Assembly (NCBI GenBank): GCA_963942565.1
Contig: OZ012696.1
Location: 25,630,732 to 25,694,731 of the forward strand
Direction of reading: 5' to 3'
Source of the DNA: Maea johnstoni
Taxonomy: Eukaryota; Annelida; Polychaeta; Spionida; Magelonidae
DNA: 64,000 bases
Of the stretch, positions 45,881-63,898 are shown piece after piece. A program made the translations under genes and the position numbers. The stretch's first letter is position 1. Each line of letters opens with the position of its first letter. A model generated the notes under the pieces. That model was given only the letters and a program-made list of their open reading frames with translations, was not told where the DNA came from and did not search any database.

Positions 45881-46849
45881 GGTCTTCCGTGACGTATATC
45901 AAGTGCGTGCCAACCAACATCACAAAGGCATGTCTGTTAAAAGCACAGATAAATCCAAAAAGCTACGTCATCAAAAAAAGCATCCTCACACAGCTGAAGG
46001 AAACTCCAAACTAGCCAAAGGGAGCTATGGAATTGGTGCCATTCAAGAAAAGTCTGACATCTATGGTCAAGCATTGGAAGTAGAAATGAGTAGGTTTTTG
46101 GATTCAAGTGTTAAGTTAACAGACTCTGACTTAGCCAAAATCGAAATTGATACTAGACTCCAAAGTTTGAATGGTCTGTGGCAGGCCCATAGAAGGATAC
46201 GCCTTACATTTTCAAATTTTGGAAAAGTTATGGCTAGGAAGCAGACAGTGAAAGTAGCTCCAATCGTAACATCACTGCTATACAGTGCTTTTGCTGGCAA
46301 CAGGCACACACGGTATGGCTTGGAACAAGAAGGCCCTACCAGAGAAGCCTATATAAAAGAAATGTCTAAACTGGGCAAATCGGTCCAGGTGACGTCGTTA
46401 TTTACAAGCACGACAACTGCTTAGCAGGAAGCCCAGATGGTCTCGTGACTGAAACTGACAGTTCCGGGACTGTTTCATCCGGCATCGTCGAATTTAAGAA
46501 TGTGTCTGCCAAACAGGACCTAACCATATGCCAGATACTTGACACTAAGAGAGATTATTTTTGCTTACGAAGAAATTCAATGAAAGTGGAACTCAAAACA
46601 ACACATGAGTACTACTATCAAGTGCAAGGCCTTCTTTGTATAAGCGACCGCAGCTGGTGTGACTTTGTTGATCGGACTAAGGTGGATATCTTCATTCAAA
46701 GAATATTCTTTGATAAAAAACTTTGGCATGAAACAATATATCCCAAACTGTCTGCATTTTACCGAAAGGTCCTTCTACCAGAACTTGCAGTTCCTCGCCA
46801 TCACTCAGGTGGAATAAGAGAACCAGGAACTTGGGTAAAACTAGTATAA
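45849..46849 (+). pseudogene. YqaJ-type nuclease domain joined to the Mutator transposase
   Basis: Restriction-endonuclease-fold (alkaline exonuclease/YqaJ) domain. Reads LNGLWQAHRRIRLTFSNFGK, LLYSAFAGNRHTRYGLEQEG (YGxxxE) then, after one frame change near 46385, GSPDGLV (catalytic D) and GIVEFKN (E-x-K pair), followed by HEYYYQVQGLLCISDRSWCD F, DIFIQRIFFDKKLWHE, LLPELAVPRHHSGGIREPG and stop at 46849. The catalytic GSPDG and E-x-K elements are intact. A transposase-nuclease fusion suggests processing of DNA ends or of copied circles (inference). The ending is native; the poly-A-like AATAAA at 46854 may be its polyadenylation signal. Confidence 0.85.
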
Positions 46850-47555
46850 AACAAATAAAATTTTCTATCATTAAATATCTGATAGTGGAGCACTTAATCT
46901 TTCATATAAATGCATGATTGAAATAACAGGACGTTTATATAATGACCACTCTTGTATTTTGCAGGTGCATTATACATGCATGAAACATTCACACACTCTG
47001 AATATGAAAATGGCGCCTAAGAAACAAAAAATCTTGTACTAACCATGCCTGATTGCACATGAAATATCTTGGTTTCAGTTTGTTTGGGAAAGGTGAAGAG
47101 ATAATAATGTTATTTTGTACAATTAGTACAGTCAATACAACATACAATACAATACAATACAATAGGGTGGTTTGTGTCTAGTCCTAGGCTTCTATATCGT
47201 CTCAATATGATCAAAGCTGTGAAAAGGCAGGTAAAAACTCCCAAAAAACAAAAATCAAGACAGGCACATAAGGCAGTGTTGGCAACTGCTGCCAAACTAT
47301 CCTTCAAATGCATATTCTGCATGCTTGACTTATGGTTATCACCAAGAAAAAGGAGTTGGAGTAAGCCACATAACACTTCCAAAACCATGGCTTAACCTTG
47401 CTTCTTCAAACTCTCTCGCGGCGACGGGTGCGGGGGACAAGTACCTACACGCTACTGTGGGATTGCAGAGCCCATGCACTCCAATATCCGATTCCACTGT
47501 GAAACCCGAACTATTCTACCGCATGACCAATAAACATTACGGTGGGATGCCCCGA
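46850..47555. other. Region with an (ACAAT)n microsatellite and an unassigned coding-like stretch
   Basis: (ACAAT)n at 47143-47164. From about 47230 to 47550 two plus-strand frames look protein-like (LSFKCIFCMLDLWLSP; YHQEKGVGVSHITLPKPW; FYRMTNKHYGGMPRL) but match no family I know and have no clear splice structure. Confidence 0.3.
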
Positions 47556-47800
47556 CTAGGAAGGAAGGAAGGAATTGGGTTTTACGTCGCTTTCAACAGC
47601 TTAGGTCATATCGCGACGAGATAGAAACCCGGAACCGGGAAGAAATTCCCTACTCCTCACGAATAGTTCCAAGGGGTCTTTCTGTTGCAGAAGGACCATA
47701 GGCAGTCCTCCACAACGCCGCACATTTGTATAGCGACCAGGCCAACCCGCTTGGGGATCCAGCGGAGACTCGAACCTGCTAACTCACGCTTGGGAGCCAA
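47556..47800 (-). mobile_element. tRNA-derived SINE, intact copy
   Basis: On the minus strand it starts GGCTCCCAAGCGTGAGTTAG, then AGGTTCGAGTCTCC (B box), then a body with GGTCCTTCTGCAACAGAAAG and tail CCTTCCTTCC. Same family as the split copy at 2825-3445. Confidence 0.75.
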
Positions 47801-48572
47801 TGCGCCGACTAGGAACAATAATCAACCCTGTGATGAGACTATGCTGTCGTCTAGCCCCTGCAACTGCGACAACCCACAAAGCAGGACATAGGCTGCGACT
47901 CCCCACATGTGCCCACGATATCTGCACCTTTGATGATGACAGTCCAACATGCTCAAGCATTCACTTCTATCGTACTCAGGACTGTGCTTGGCAAATCCCA
48001 TGCACAGCTTCTGGGCCAGAACACATACACTGCCTAATTTTAAACATCTCCCTGAATCTTCTCTCCAGTACTTTCTAAATGTCTTTAACAATATTTCTGA
48101 AACTAGAGAGATGCCATTTATTTTTTCAGGTATCATCCACATGGAAAAGTGTCAGATGTGAAGACATTAGGCTCTGAAGAGATCAAATTAAAATTGAACC
48201 AATGATTGATGAAAAGGTCCAGAGTAAAGAAAACATATTATCCCTCCAATAGCCTGTTATCCTCTTCCAATTTCAATAATAAAGTCATTTAATAAAAATA
48301 AGATGGATCAAATGCCTTTGAAAAATCAAAAAAGTAGTCGAATTAATTCATTTATTTTCCTTACTCTTTTTAGTTAAGGGCCATCCTAAAAAGAGGATGG
48401 CGGGTAAATTGTGACAAAAAATAAAGCCATAGAATATAATAAGGGCACCTTATAAACTCATGTTTTCTTCTTCTTGCGATGTACCACCAAATTTCATAGG
48501 AGACTCAAGTGCCTGAGTGCCTGTAGTGTTAGCAAGAAAAGTAGGAGAATAAGAACGACAGCAAGTTACAAT

Positions 48573-48772
48573 GGAATCACCTTGTCCATTTTGAAACTTT
48601 TGTAAGGAAGGGATTTATAAAAGGAGAACATGTGGGGTTTTTTCGACGTTGAAAAGGCATATGACACCACTTGGAGATATGGAATTATGAAAGATCTACT
48701 TGATATAGACCTTAGGGGACGTTTACCCTTTTTTATACAAAACTTCTCCTCAGCGTGGCGATGATAGTTTAG
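48573..48772 (+). pseudogene. Jockey/I-type LINE reverse transcriptase fragment
   Basis: Reads HFETFVRKGFIKGEHVG, then in the next frame FFDVEKAYDTTWRYGIMKDL (RT motif A with the catalytic D) and LDIDLRGRLPFFIQNF. One frameshift near 48640. Together with the RNase H pieces at 50111-51803 this marks one decayed LINE on the plus strand. Confidence 0.82.
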
Positions 48773-49015
48773 GGAGTAAAATCTGCATGGTTCTATGACT
48801 GAATTTTGATTGCAAATAGACCAATTTTGATGATCACTCGTGCCGCACTCATAGCCAGATCTAATTATCTTGAACCCTTAATTTCACTTGCTAGGTGGTT
48901 GCGTAGTAATGAAACAAGAGAGAGATTCTGCTATGTCGTAAACGCCTCCGCGAACGGCTAAGCTTGTACGGAGCCGTAGGCGGAGGCGGGTGGGTACAAA
49001 TATAATTCCGCTAAA
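48773..49015. other. LINE-associated, unassigned
   Basis: No recognisable coding; GC-richer near 48940-48990. Confidence 0.3.
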
Positions 49016-49545
49016 ACGGGACGATTGTCGGTCAAAATTGCCGATCCGAAAATCGCCGACTTCCTAAATGGCCGATTGCAGAAATGGCCGATGACTCATT
49101 GGGCCCTCCTGAAATAAACCTTCATATTCCCTTATTCAGTAATTAAACTTTACATTATCCCCATGTCAATTGTCATAAACATTCATAAAATATTCTGTCT
49201 TTCTATATATGTTTTTTGTTTAAGTCTGAATGTTAATTCTAGACGTAATTACGCCACAAAGCGAAGACCTCCTAGTACAGTTATAGCGGCTAGCTACGCC
49301 GACTTCCCGCCGACTTTTCTTCTTGACATTTCCTTTTTTTAAGTCCAGAATCCGTCTAATGATAAATGACATCATTTAAACCAAATCCAAAACTTTTTTA
49401 TCACTTTCCACACTCTTATACACGGACACTATGCCTAATTGATTTCCAATAAATAGGGCCCTTTAAACCATCAGCCTTTTTGCAAACGGCGATTTTGCTA
49501 ATGGCGATTTCGGAATCGGCGATTTTGACCAAATACCGACGGGAC
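49016..49545. mobile_element. Foldback MITE inside the LINE remnant
   Basis: Left ACGGGACGATTGTCGGTCAA, then ATTGCCGATCCGAAAATCGC, mirrored at right by CGGAATCGGCGATTTTGACC and ACCGACGGGAC. It contains GGCCGATGACTCATTGGGCC, linking it to 19223-19527. Confidence 0.7.
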
Positions 49546-49831
49546 TACGGCTACGCCGTAGCTGATTAAAGAAATCAAGTGGCGATCATCTCTGCCAAAC
49601 GGAGCCTATTTTTATATTTGAAATTTCTATATCAAACCCGGCGATTTTTTTAAAACCGCTTGGTCATTGTTGAGTTAACATATTTAACTCAATGTTGCAA
49701 TCAATGTTTTTGTGGATTATCAATTTAATATTCCACATTTATTCAAATAGCTGCGCTGTTTTGGACTTACGGCCTACAGCGTGTCTCAGCCGGTTCACGT
49801 GATCAGCTCCCCGCCAGGCTGCGCCAGGCTA

Positions 49832-49865
49832 CACGCAAAGTGATGACGATGCATCACTTTGCGTG
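49832..49865. repeat. Perfect 14-bp hairpin
   Basis: CACGCAAAGTGATG and its exact inverse flank the 6-base loop ACGATG. Confidence 0.85.
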
Positions 49866-50110
49866 ACGTGGCACTATCCTTAGCCATAGTCGGAGCCGTA
49901 CACAGGATAGCGGAACTTGCCTAAGGTCTGGTCAGTATCGTCGGGCATGAGTGGTAGATTAGTACATAAATTGGAATATGGCTTCACAGATGGTGCTTTT
50001 GGAGATGATTTACATGAGAATATTACAATCCGCTATTATGAAAAAAGGGAACGATGCGATGAATATAGATTCGCTATTTTAAATTTAACAGTAAGTTTCT
50101 TATATTTTCT

Positions 50111-50272
50111 GCAGAGTTGCATGCTCTGCATCTTGCGCTTGATCGGGTGGAGACGAAAGATTATGAAGAAAGGAATTTTTCCATTTTATCTGATTCAAAG
50201 TCTAGTCTTCAGGCCATTTGGGGACTAGACTGGACTCATCCTCTTGCCCTTAAGATACTGGAACGCCTGCAT
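50111..50272 (+). pseudogene. LINE RNase H domain, part 1
   Basis: Reads AELHALHLALDRVETKDYEE, FSILSDSKSSLQAIWGLD and THPLALKILERLH. It holds the RNase H glutamate (AEL) and an aspartate (SDS). It is cut at CTGCAT by the palindrome-satellite element. Confidence 0.85.
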
Positions 50273-51413
50273 TATGGCAAGCCGAAGTGCCCTAAAGTAA
50301 GCATTTATGGAATTCCATAAATGATTTATGGAATTCCATAAATGATTTATGGAATTCCATAAATGATTTATGGAATTCCATAAATCATTTATGGAATTCC
50401 ATAAATCATTTATGGAATTCCATAAATGATTTATGGAATTCCATAATTGCATGACATTTATGGAATTTCATAAATGATTTATGGAATTCCATAAATGATT
50501 TATGGAATTCCATAAATGATTTATGGAATTCCATAATTATGCACATTTATGGAATTCCATAAATGTTTTATGGAATTCCATAAATCATTTATGGAATTCC
50601 ATAATTAAATGACATTTATGGAATTCCATAAATCATTTATGGAATTCCATAAATCAATTATGGAATTCCATAATTGCACTCATTAATGGAATTCCATAAA
50701 TCATTTATGGAATTCCATAAATCATTTATAGAATTCCATAAATGTATGTATTTATGGAATTCCATAAATAAGTGACACCTATAGTTTTTTTTCAAAATTA
50801 AATATGCTAAATAATGCTTTCTCCCCAGCAATAGAGGAAATCCCTGAAGGTCACTTGTTTTAAAATGGCAGCTACTGCAGCAACTGATCTAAATATTATT
50901 GTGTTAGATCCTTTAGAGCTATGTCAAACTCCTTTTTTGTGTTATTAAGTCTAAAAGATGTTTTGGTGATTTCTCATATGGCCTCAGTGAACAAAAATGT
51001 CATTTAATTATGGAATTCCATAAATGATTTATGGAATTCCATAAATGATTTATGGAATTCCATAATTAAATGACATTTATGGAATTCCATAAATGATTTA
51101 TGGAATTCCATAAATGTGACCATTTATGGAATTCCATAAATCATTTATGGAATTCCATAAATCATTTATGGAATTCCATAAATCATTTATGGAATTCCAT
51201 AATTAAATGACATTTATGGAATTCCATAAATGATCTATGGAATTCCATAAATCATTTATGGAATTCCATAAATCATTTATGGAATTCCATAAATGCTCAG
51301 ATTTATGGAATTCCATAAATGATTTATGGAATTCCATAAATGATTTATGGAATTCCATAAATCATTTATGGAATTCCATAAATGCTTACCTTAGGGCACT
51401 TCGGCTTGCCATA
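50273..51413. mobile_element. Transposon made of palindromic 18-bp satellite repeats
   Basis: 1141 bp. Ends TATGGCAAGCCGAAGTGCCC and GGGCACTTCGGCTTGCCATA, flanked by a 6-bp duplication CTGCAT (50267-50272, 51414-51419). About 80% of the interior is repeats of the perfect palindrome TTTATGGAATTCCATAAA spaced at roughly 21-22 bp (over 40 units), around a unique AT-rich core at 50780-51000. No transposase. Both strands read as LWNSINH-type repeats, an artefact. Confidence 0.88.
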
Positions 51414-51803
51414 CTGCATTGACTAGTACGGTGCCAAGAGAAAAGGATACTTTTTTACTGGATTCCCAGTCATATTGGCATCAAGGGTAATGAGAAGGCG
51501 GATTCTGCTTTAAAAGCTGGTCTTTTGAGAAGAGTTACAAATGTTCCCATTTCTTTTGGCGATTTTAAGAAACACATCTATGTCCTTATGAAACACAAAT
51601 GGCAGGCTGAATGGGATGGTGCCACCAACAACAAACTGCATACAATACATCCTCAGCTGGGTCTGTGGCTTGGAGGATTTAGATTTGTTAGGCCTGTGGA
51701 AGGTTTTCTAGCTAGAATACGGATTGGTCACAGCCACTTGACTCATGCCCTCCTTTTAGAAAAGGAGGATCCTCCCCAGTGCTTAAAATGTAAAAAAATG
51801 TAG
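51414..51803 (+). pseudogene. LINE RNase H domain, part 2, and C-terminus
   Basis: Continues after the insertion: KRILFYWIPSHIGIKGNEKA then DSALKAGLLRRVTN (last RNase H aspartate), ending ARIRIGHSHLTHALLLEKED and CLKCKKM. Counting one copy of the 6-bp duplication, the frame is restored across the insertion, though a TGA lies just after it. Confidence 0.85.
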
Positions 51804-52129
51804 CCTTTGATTATTGTTTAATTATTGTTTGACTATCAAACATATTGTATTTGATTGTGTTGATTTTATTGAAATCAGACATATATATTTCAATGTAAAT
51901 AGGTTTTAGGAACTCTTCAAGAAAGTTCCTTCGGACAACATTTTATCTTATTTACATGGGATTGGTCTGTTTTACCGTTTGTAAAACATTTTAAACAGTT
52001 GGTTATTTTTGAAACAAATATGTATATGCAACATACTTTGAAACTGTTCATTCTTTTGTGAGCATTTTATGGCACTGAATGGCCTTGATGTGCCGATGGG
52101 CCCACTAAAAAAACATCCATTCATTCATT
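51804..52129 (+). mobile_element. 3' UTR and tail of the LINE
   Basis: Ends ATGGCCTTGATGTGCCGATG, then a run of A and (CATT)n, a typical 3' end for I/Jockey-group LINEs. Confidence 0.65.
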
Positions 52130-53021
52130 GGGAGTTTCAACGGTCCTTGAGAGATGCCATGTATTTTTTCAATTATCGTCCACATAAAAGGTTATTATTA
52201 TTCATTTTTCAATATTCATGATTTAATGTATTTATGAATATTCGAAAATGGATTGTCATTTTCCAATATTCAGAAATGATTTTTCAATATTCAAAATTAT
52301 TTTTCACTGTTGAAAATTGATTATGAGTACTGAAAAAGACATTATAAATATTTAAAAAAAGGAATTAGAATATTGTAAAATAATTTATAAATATTGGAAA
52401 ATATATTTCCCAAATATTTTTTTTCATAAATGAAAATTTAATAAATAGGGATCAAAAATACTTGTCAGGTGTAGGGTTAGGCCTATTTCATCTCGACTCT
52501 TTCTAAACGAACCGAACCATAAGAGACGGCCGATCTGCAAAATCATACTACCGATCGGTCCATGTACAGTACCCACTCAATACGCACCGCGGGGAATTTT
52601 GAATCAAGAAATCGATCGCCAACAAGATGTCAGCGCCCTTGTGAGAGGTCGTGCAACGGATCAGACTGAACTTCTGGCCATCCTTTTGATGACACTGATT
52701 CTACCGTCTAAATCGAAGTGCTTAAACGTATATCTTTATAAGTGTCCGCTTGTCAATTAAATACCTCATAGCATATACAGGAATATATGTAAGTAATCAT
52801 TCTATATATTGTTGAGTAAGAAGAATATCGTGTACGAGAATAAAAGTTATGAATTCCCCCTGTCAGTATCTATCACTATCGTTGCCTCTGCACCACACCT
52901 TTTATTTTGGAATGAGCTCACAGACAACATAGTGTGAGTGTGCAAAGCCTCGACGCTGAAAATACTGCTGTGGACCATCAACATCTCCACTGACTATTTT
53001 TTTAATGCCCCTTTTAGACAT
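52130..53021. other. Upstream region of TACO1
   Basis: AT-rich to 52450. From 52480 to 52720 the sequence is richer in CG (CGCACCGCGGGG, GAACCGAACC) and may hold the promoter and first non-coding exon. No definite core motif was seen. Confidence 0.35.
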
Positions 53022-53246
53022 CAATTATTATATTATTATTAATATTATTATTAATTTTTATTATTATTATTAATATTATTATATTTATTATTTTAAATTA
53101 TTATTATTATTACTGAATTTATCATTAAATGAATTATTATTATTATTGTTATCATTATTATCATAATGATATTATTATTATTACTATTATTATTATTATT
53201 ATTATTATTATTTTTATTTTTTATTTTTATTATTATTATCATTATA
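53022..53246. repeat. (ATT)n microsatellite
   Basis: About 225 bp of irregular TTA/ATT repeats, upstream of the TACO1 start. Confidence 0.92.
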
Positions 53247-53475
53247 GGAAATCCACCCTGGCAGAGAAATCAAAATCTCTGACGCTGCTTATGGCAGACC
53301 AATAGGTATGAATATAGGTCAGAAGGAGTAGATGACATAGCCCACATAGGCCCTTGCCCCTTAGACTTAATTCTAAACCCAAATATAATTTATCTCCACC
53401 GTTAATCTATGATAAACAGTTCTCTATAATGTTGGATAATTGTTTTTTTTTAATTTTCAGGCATAAAGAAGAAAT

Positions 53476-60465
<6,990 letters not shown>

Positions 60466-61514
60466 GAAATTGAATGAAAATCTTAGGGAATAAGGGACAG
60501 AAAAATGTGCAGAGTTGCCATATACCATGAAAATGTTTTAAGAATGTTTGATAACATTAAACAACCTTTGTGAGAGATGTAACGAAAATCTTGGGGAATA
60601 AGGGACTGAAAAAGTTTGCAGAGTTGCCATTTACCATGAAAATGTTTTAGGAATATTTTGACAACATTGAACAAGCTTTGTGAGAAATGTAATGAAAATA
60701 GAAGGAAATAAGGGATGGGAAATGTTTGCAGAGTTGCCATTTACCATAGAAATGTTTCATGAATGTTTGATTACATTGAACCAGCTTCCTAAGAAATATA
60801 TCATCTAATGTAGAAAGGGAAAACTTTACAGAGTTGCCGTTCACCATCAAAGTGGAAGAATATTCAATAACAAAAAACAATTTTGTGAAGACTAAACCAA
60901 ATACTGTAGAACCGCCATGTACTATGTAAATGCTGTTAGAATATTCAATAACCTTGAAAAAGCGCTTGTAAGAACTATACTAAATACTGCAAAAAGGGAA
61001 ACTTTGGTTACTATTTTGGCCAAGCTTAATTTTGCTGACAGGCCCCAATATGTCGGGGATGTCCAGCGTGCGACAGAGGTTTCAAAACGTGCGACAAACA
61101 AAAAATATAAAGCACTGAAAAAAACAGAATTTTTTGCAGAACATGACCAGTTGAGTCTATCAGATATCTCACTTGAATTGTTTTTGATACAAATTGTATT
61201 TGAAAGCCAGTTAACTGCATTTAGTTATACTGTCTATTGATTGTTCTTGGTCTTAACTATTGCAATAAGGGCTAATATAGTAGTGTCACCAGGTTATGAT
61301 ATTCATAGCTACGGTCACCCAAAAAATGCTATTCTCCAGCACACATAGACTGTGTTTGGGATAGAAATATTTGGACATCCCTGTATGTGCTTGCCCACTT
61401 ACAATGGCAAGTAAGCATGGCTGACAAGTATAAATCTATCCTAACTTGCCATTCATGGAAAGTTGAAATTCCAGGTTTTCTTTTGATTGATGTGTCTAAT
61501 TCATGTAATGCATG

Positions 61515-61520
61515 AATAAA
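61515..61520 (+). promoter_or_regulatory. Candidate polyadenylation signal for TACO1
   Basis: AATAAA about 1.05 kb after the stop codon, beyond the satellite. A candidate only. Confidence 0.25.
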
Positions 61521-61639
61521 ATATCTTTATATTACCAAAACATTTGAAGATTGAAAGTGCAAATCTACTCAAATACATTGCTCATAACTATTGGAACTTA
61601 AAGATGGTTATTCTTTTCATCAGGCAAGTAAAAAACAGT

Positions 61640-61767
61640 TATCAGCCCATTAATAGTTAAGTAGCCAAAGACAAATATTTTGTAAAACTTTTTTTTTTCC
61701 AAGTTTTCATCAAAAGTATTATAGATCCAGACATTTTCAAGAGGATGTCTTAAACATTAATGGGTTA
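61640..61767. mobile_element. TTAA-type MITE, family C-like fragment
   Basis: Ends AACATTAATGGGTTAA, with AGATCCAGACATTTTCAAGAGG inside. Confidence 0.5.
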
Positions 61768-62089
61768 ACTTGGCAGACATGTCATGCCAGTCTCTTGCTG
61801 TTGGGAGGAAAGTAAGCACTTGGTTATGGAGAGTGGTAGAAAAATGAGTTTATTGGAACCACAATTTAAAATAAACAATATTCATACCACAAATCAGTGT
61901 TTATTTTACCCATCATGTCCTTATATATCTTGTGGCATCCTTTTTCATGATTACTGGTTATGATCATTGGCTATCAAGCCTGTACTGCCTCATCTGTAGT
62001 TGTATTCAAAATGATTAAGGTATTGGGTTTCATGCCTGTTCTGGGAACACATACCAGTTTCTATTCGTCAAGTTCTTAGTCACGATATA

Positions 62090-62350
62090 AAGCCCTGAGT
62101 GCTCGTAAAAGACAATTGTAAAATTTTGGGGCATCCTGTTTTCAAACGGAGATCTCAATATACTAAGATAACAACCATTAACATGTACTTCCTTATTGAA
62201 ATAAGGCATAAAGTACAATATCATGTGATTTATATTATGTCTATTTATATATCCAATTATATGTTTGAAAATGACTTTTTAAGAAAATATACATGTCCAA
62301 ATGTTGATGTCCTAAGGGGTGATTTTTGAGGGTTTGGGTGTCCAAATGGC
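62090..62350. mobile_element. Family E copy (reverse, partial)
   Basis: AAATTTTGGGGCATCCTG, CATGTACTTCCTTATTGAAA and TTTGAGGGTTTGGGTGTCC match the family reversed. Confidence 0.55.
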
Positions 62351-62725
62351 ATAGTCAACATCATGTGATAGGACTACAATAAAAAACAAGAGGGTTTGAC
62401 CCTATTTAATATCATGTGATAGGACTACAATGAAAAGAACAGAACAGAACAGGGTTAATTTTGTAAACTTTATTTGGCCTGAAAAACAAAGCACTGTCTA
62501 CTAATAGGTAATAACATGTACATGTATATACATCCAGATAATAAGTTAAATAAATTACTCTTCTAAGACACTTGGGGCACAAATAGAAAGTGGATTTGAT
62601 CACTTGAGAATGACTTATTGGATACACTGAACCTTAGAGGCGGTACTCCTTTACAACTCATTTATTCCTGCAGCATCCTTAGAAGGTCTGGCTATTCCGA
62701 TGACATTTTTCCAACAAAAAACATA

Positions 62726-63002
62726 CCGTATTTGCCCGCTTAAGCGCACCATGCAGGTGCAAGTTGGGAAATTTTTCTGAAGCAGGGGTTTTGTCAAACA
62801 TTCGTATAACTGCACCCCCAATGAGTCCGATCGCGGTGTTACAAGGCAAGAGGAAAGGTATGTGATATGGTTTGGGTTACTTCTGGGTGGAAATTTAAAA
62901 TGAGGGGACGATCTTTGGCGCTTGCTGGTCACCCAAAATCGGCGAAAAATAGGAGGGAGGGTGCGCTTATTCAAGACAGTGCGCTTAATCGGGCGAATAC
63001 GG
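62726..63002. mobile_element. Mariner-type MITE with CCGTATT ends
   Basis: 277 bp, ends CCGTATTTGCCCGCTTAAGC and CGCTTAATCGGGCGAATACG G, flanked by TA. Confidence 0.8.
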
Positions 63003-63248
63003 TACTTGTGAAGATAATATACTGTATACCGTGTTAATATTGCGCACATAAAGTAATGCACTTGGCAGGCAGCTGCCTTTGATGCACAGTTTAATGTTTG
63101 CGTACAAATGTTGAATGACAAGCTATCATGTTAGCGTGTTGTACTGTACAAGCATAGGGATTGGATCTCCAAATCATGGTGCACAGTTTAAAAAATTCAG
63201 ACTCCCAAGGGAGCGCAAAGTACGCATTAATTAACCTGCCACAACTGG

Positions 63249-63554
63249 GCCTTAGGCAAGATTTAGAAACTGGGTGCCTAAAATTGGCAGTTGTAAACTT
63301 TTTGGGTGTCCAAATTTTTACGGGGGACCACAATATAATCAGATTTCAACTATAAACATGAATAAATTCATCAAGATTAGCCATTATATCCTTATACATT
63401 ATCATGGGTATGTATGGAGATGAAAAAAATCAATTAGATGCTTGAGATTGACATTTTAAGAAATTCAGAACAAAAGAATTAGGGTGTCCTGAGGGGTGCT
63501 TTTTAATGCTTTGGGTGTCCAAAAAGACACCCAGACGCCCTGCTTGCTAAGACC
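63249..63554. mobile_element. GGTCTTAGCCAG repeat, family E full copy (reverse)
   Basis: CCTTAGGCAAGATTTAGAAA to CAGACGCCCTGCTTGCTAAG, reverse of 59443-59750. Confidence 0.72.
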
Positions 63555-63898
63555 ATGTCAGCCACAATAATAACAATGGTATACAGTATAAAGGAAAAAT
63601 GTTGATCCAGGTTAGACCAGCACCAAAACAAGTCTCAGTCTCCAAACAATCCTCTGGTTGAAAACATACCACTGAAATACACACAACCTTTTTGGGTGAT
63701 ACAGAATGGTTCGAACTATATGGCCTCTCATAGGAATTATCTCATTTCTTTATCACTACCTAGAACTCCGGATATGAAAAGACAAAACATTCATACTATT
63801 TACAAATACTGCATTGCATGTTCAAATGTGCTCAATACTTCGGTTTCACTGCTTTAGTTATTCCTCTTGCGTACCCAACAAAATAATAGGCACTTAAC

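Noticed and set aside
45849-46849. YqaJ domain as sign of an integrated virus
   Set aside because: It lies directly behind Mutator transposase blocks on the same strand and no capsid, polymerase or other viral genes are present; a DNA transposon explains it better.
47174-47550. Possible host gene fragment (FYRMTNKHYGGMPRL region)
   Set aside because: Looks protein-like but has no family match, no clear exon borders and runs into a SINE; listed only as unassigned sequence.
50225-51422. Repetitive LWNSINH / MEFHKS protein-like frames
   Set aside because: Produced by the palindromic satellite on either strand.
62651-63121. 156-codon minus-strand frame
   Set aside because: It runs through a mariner-type MITE and has no recognisable domain.
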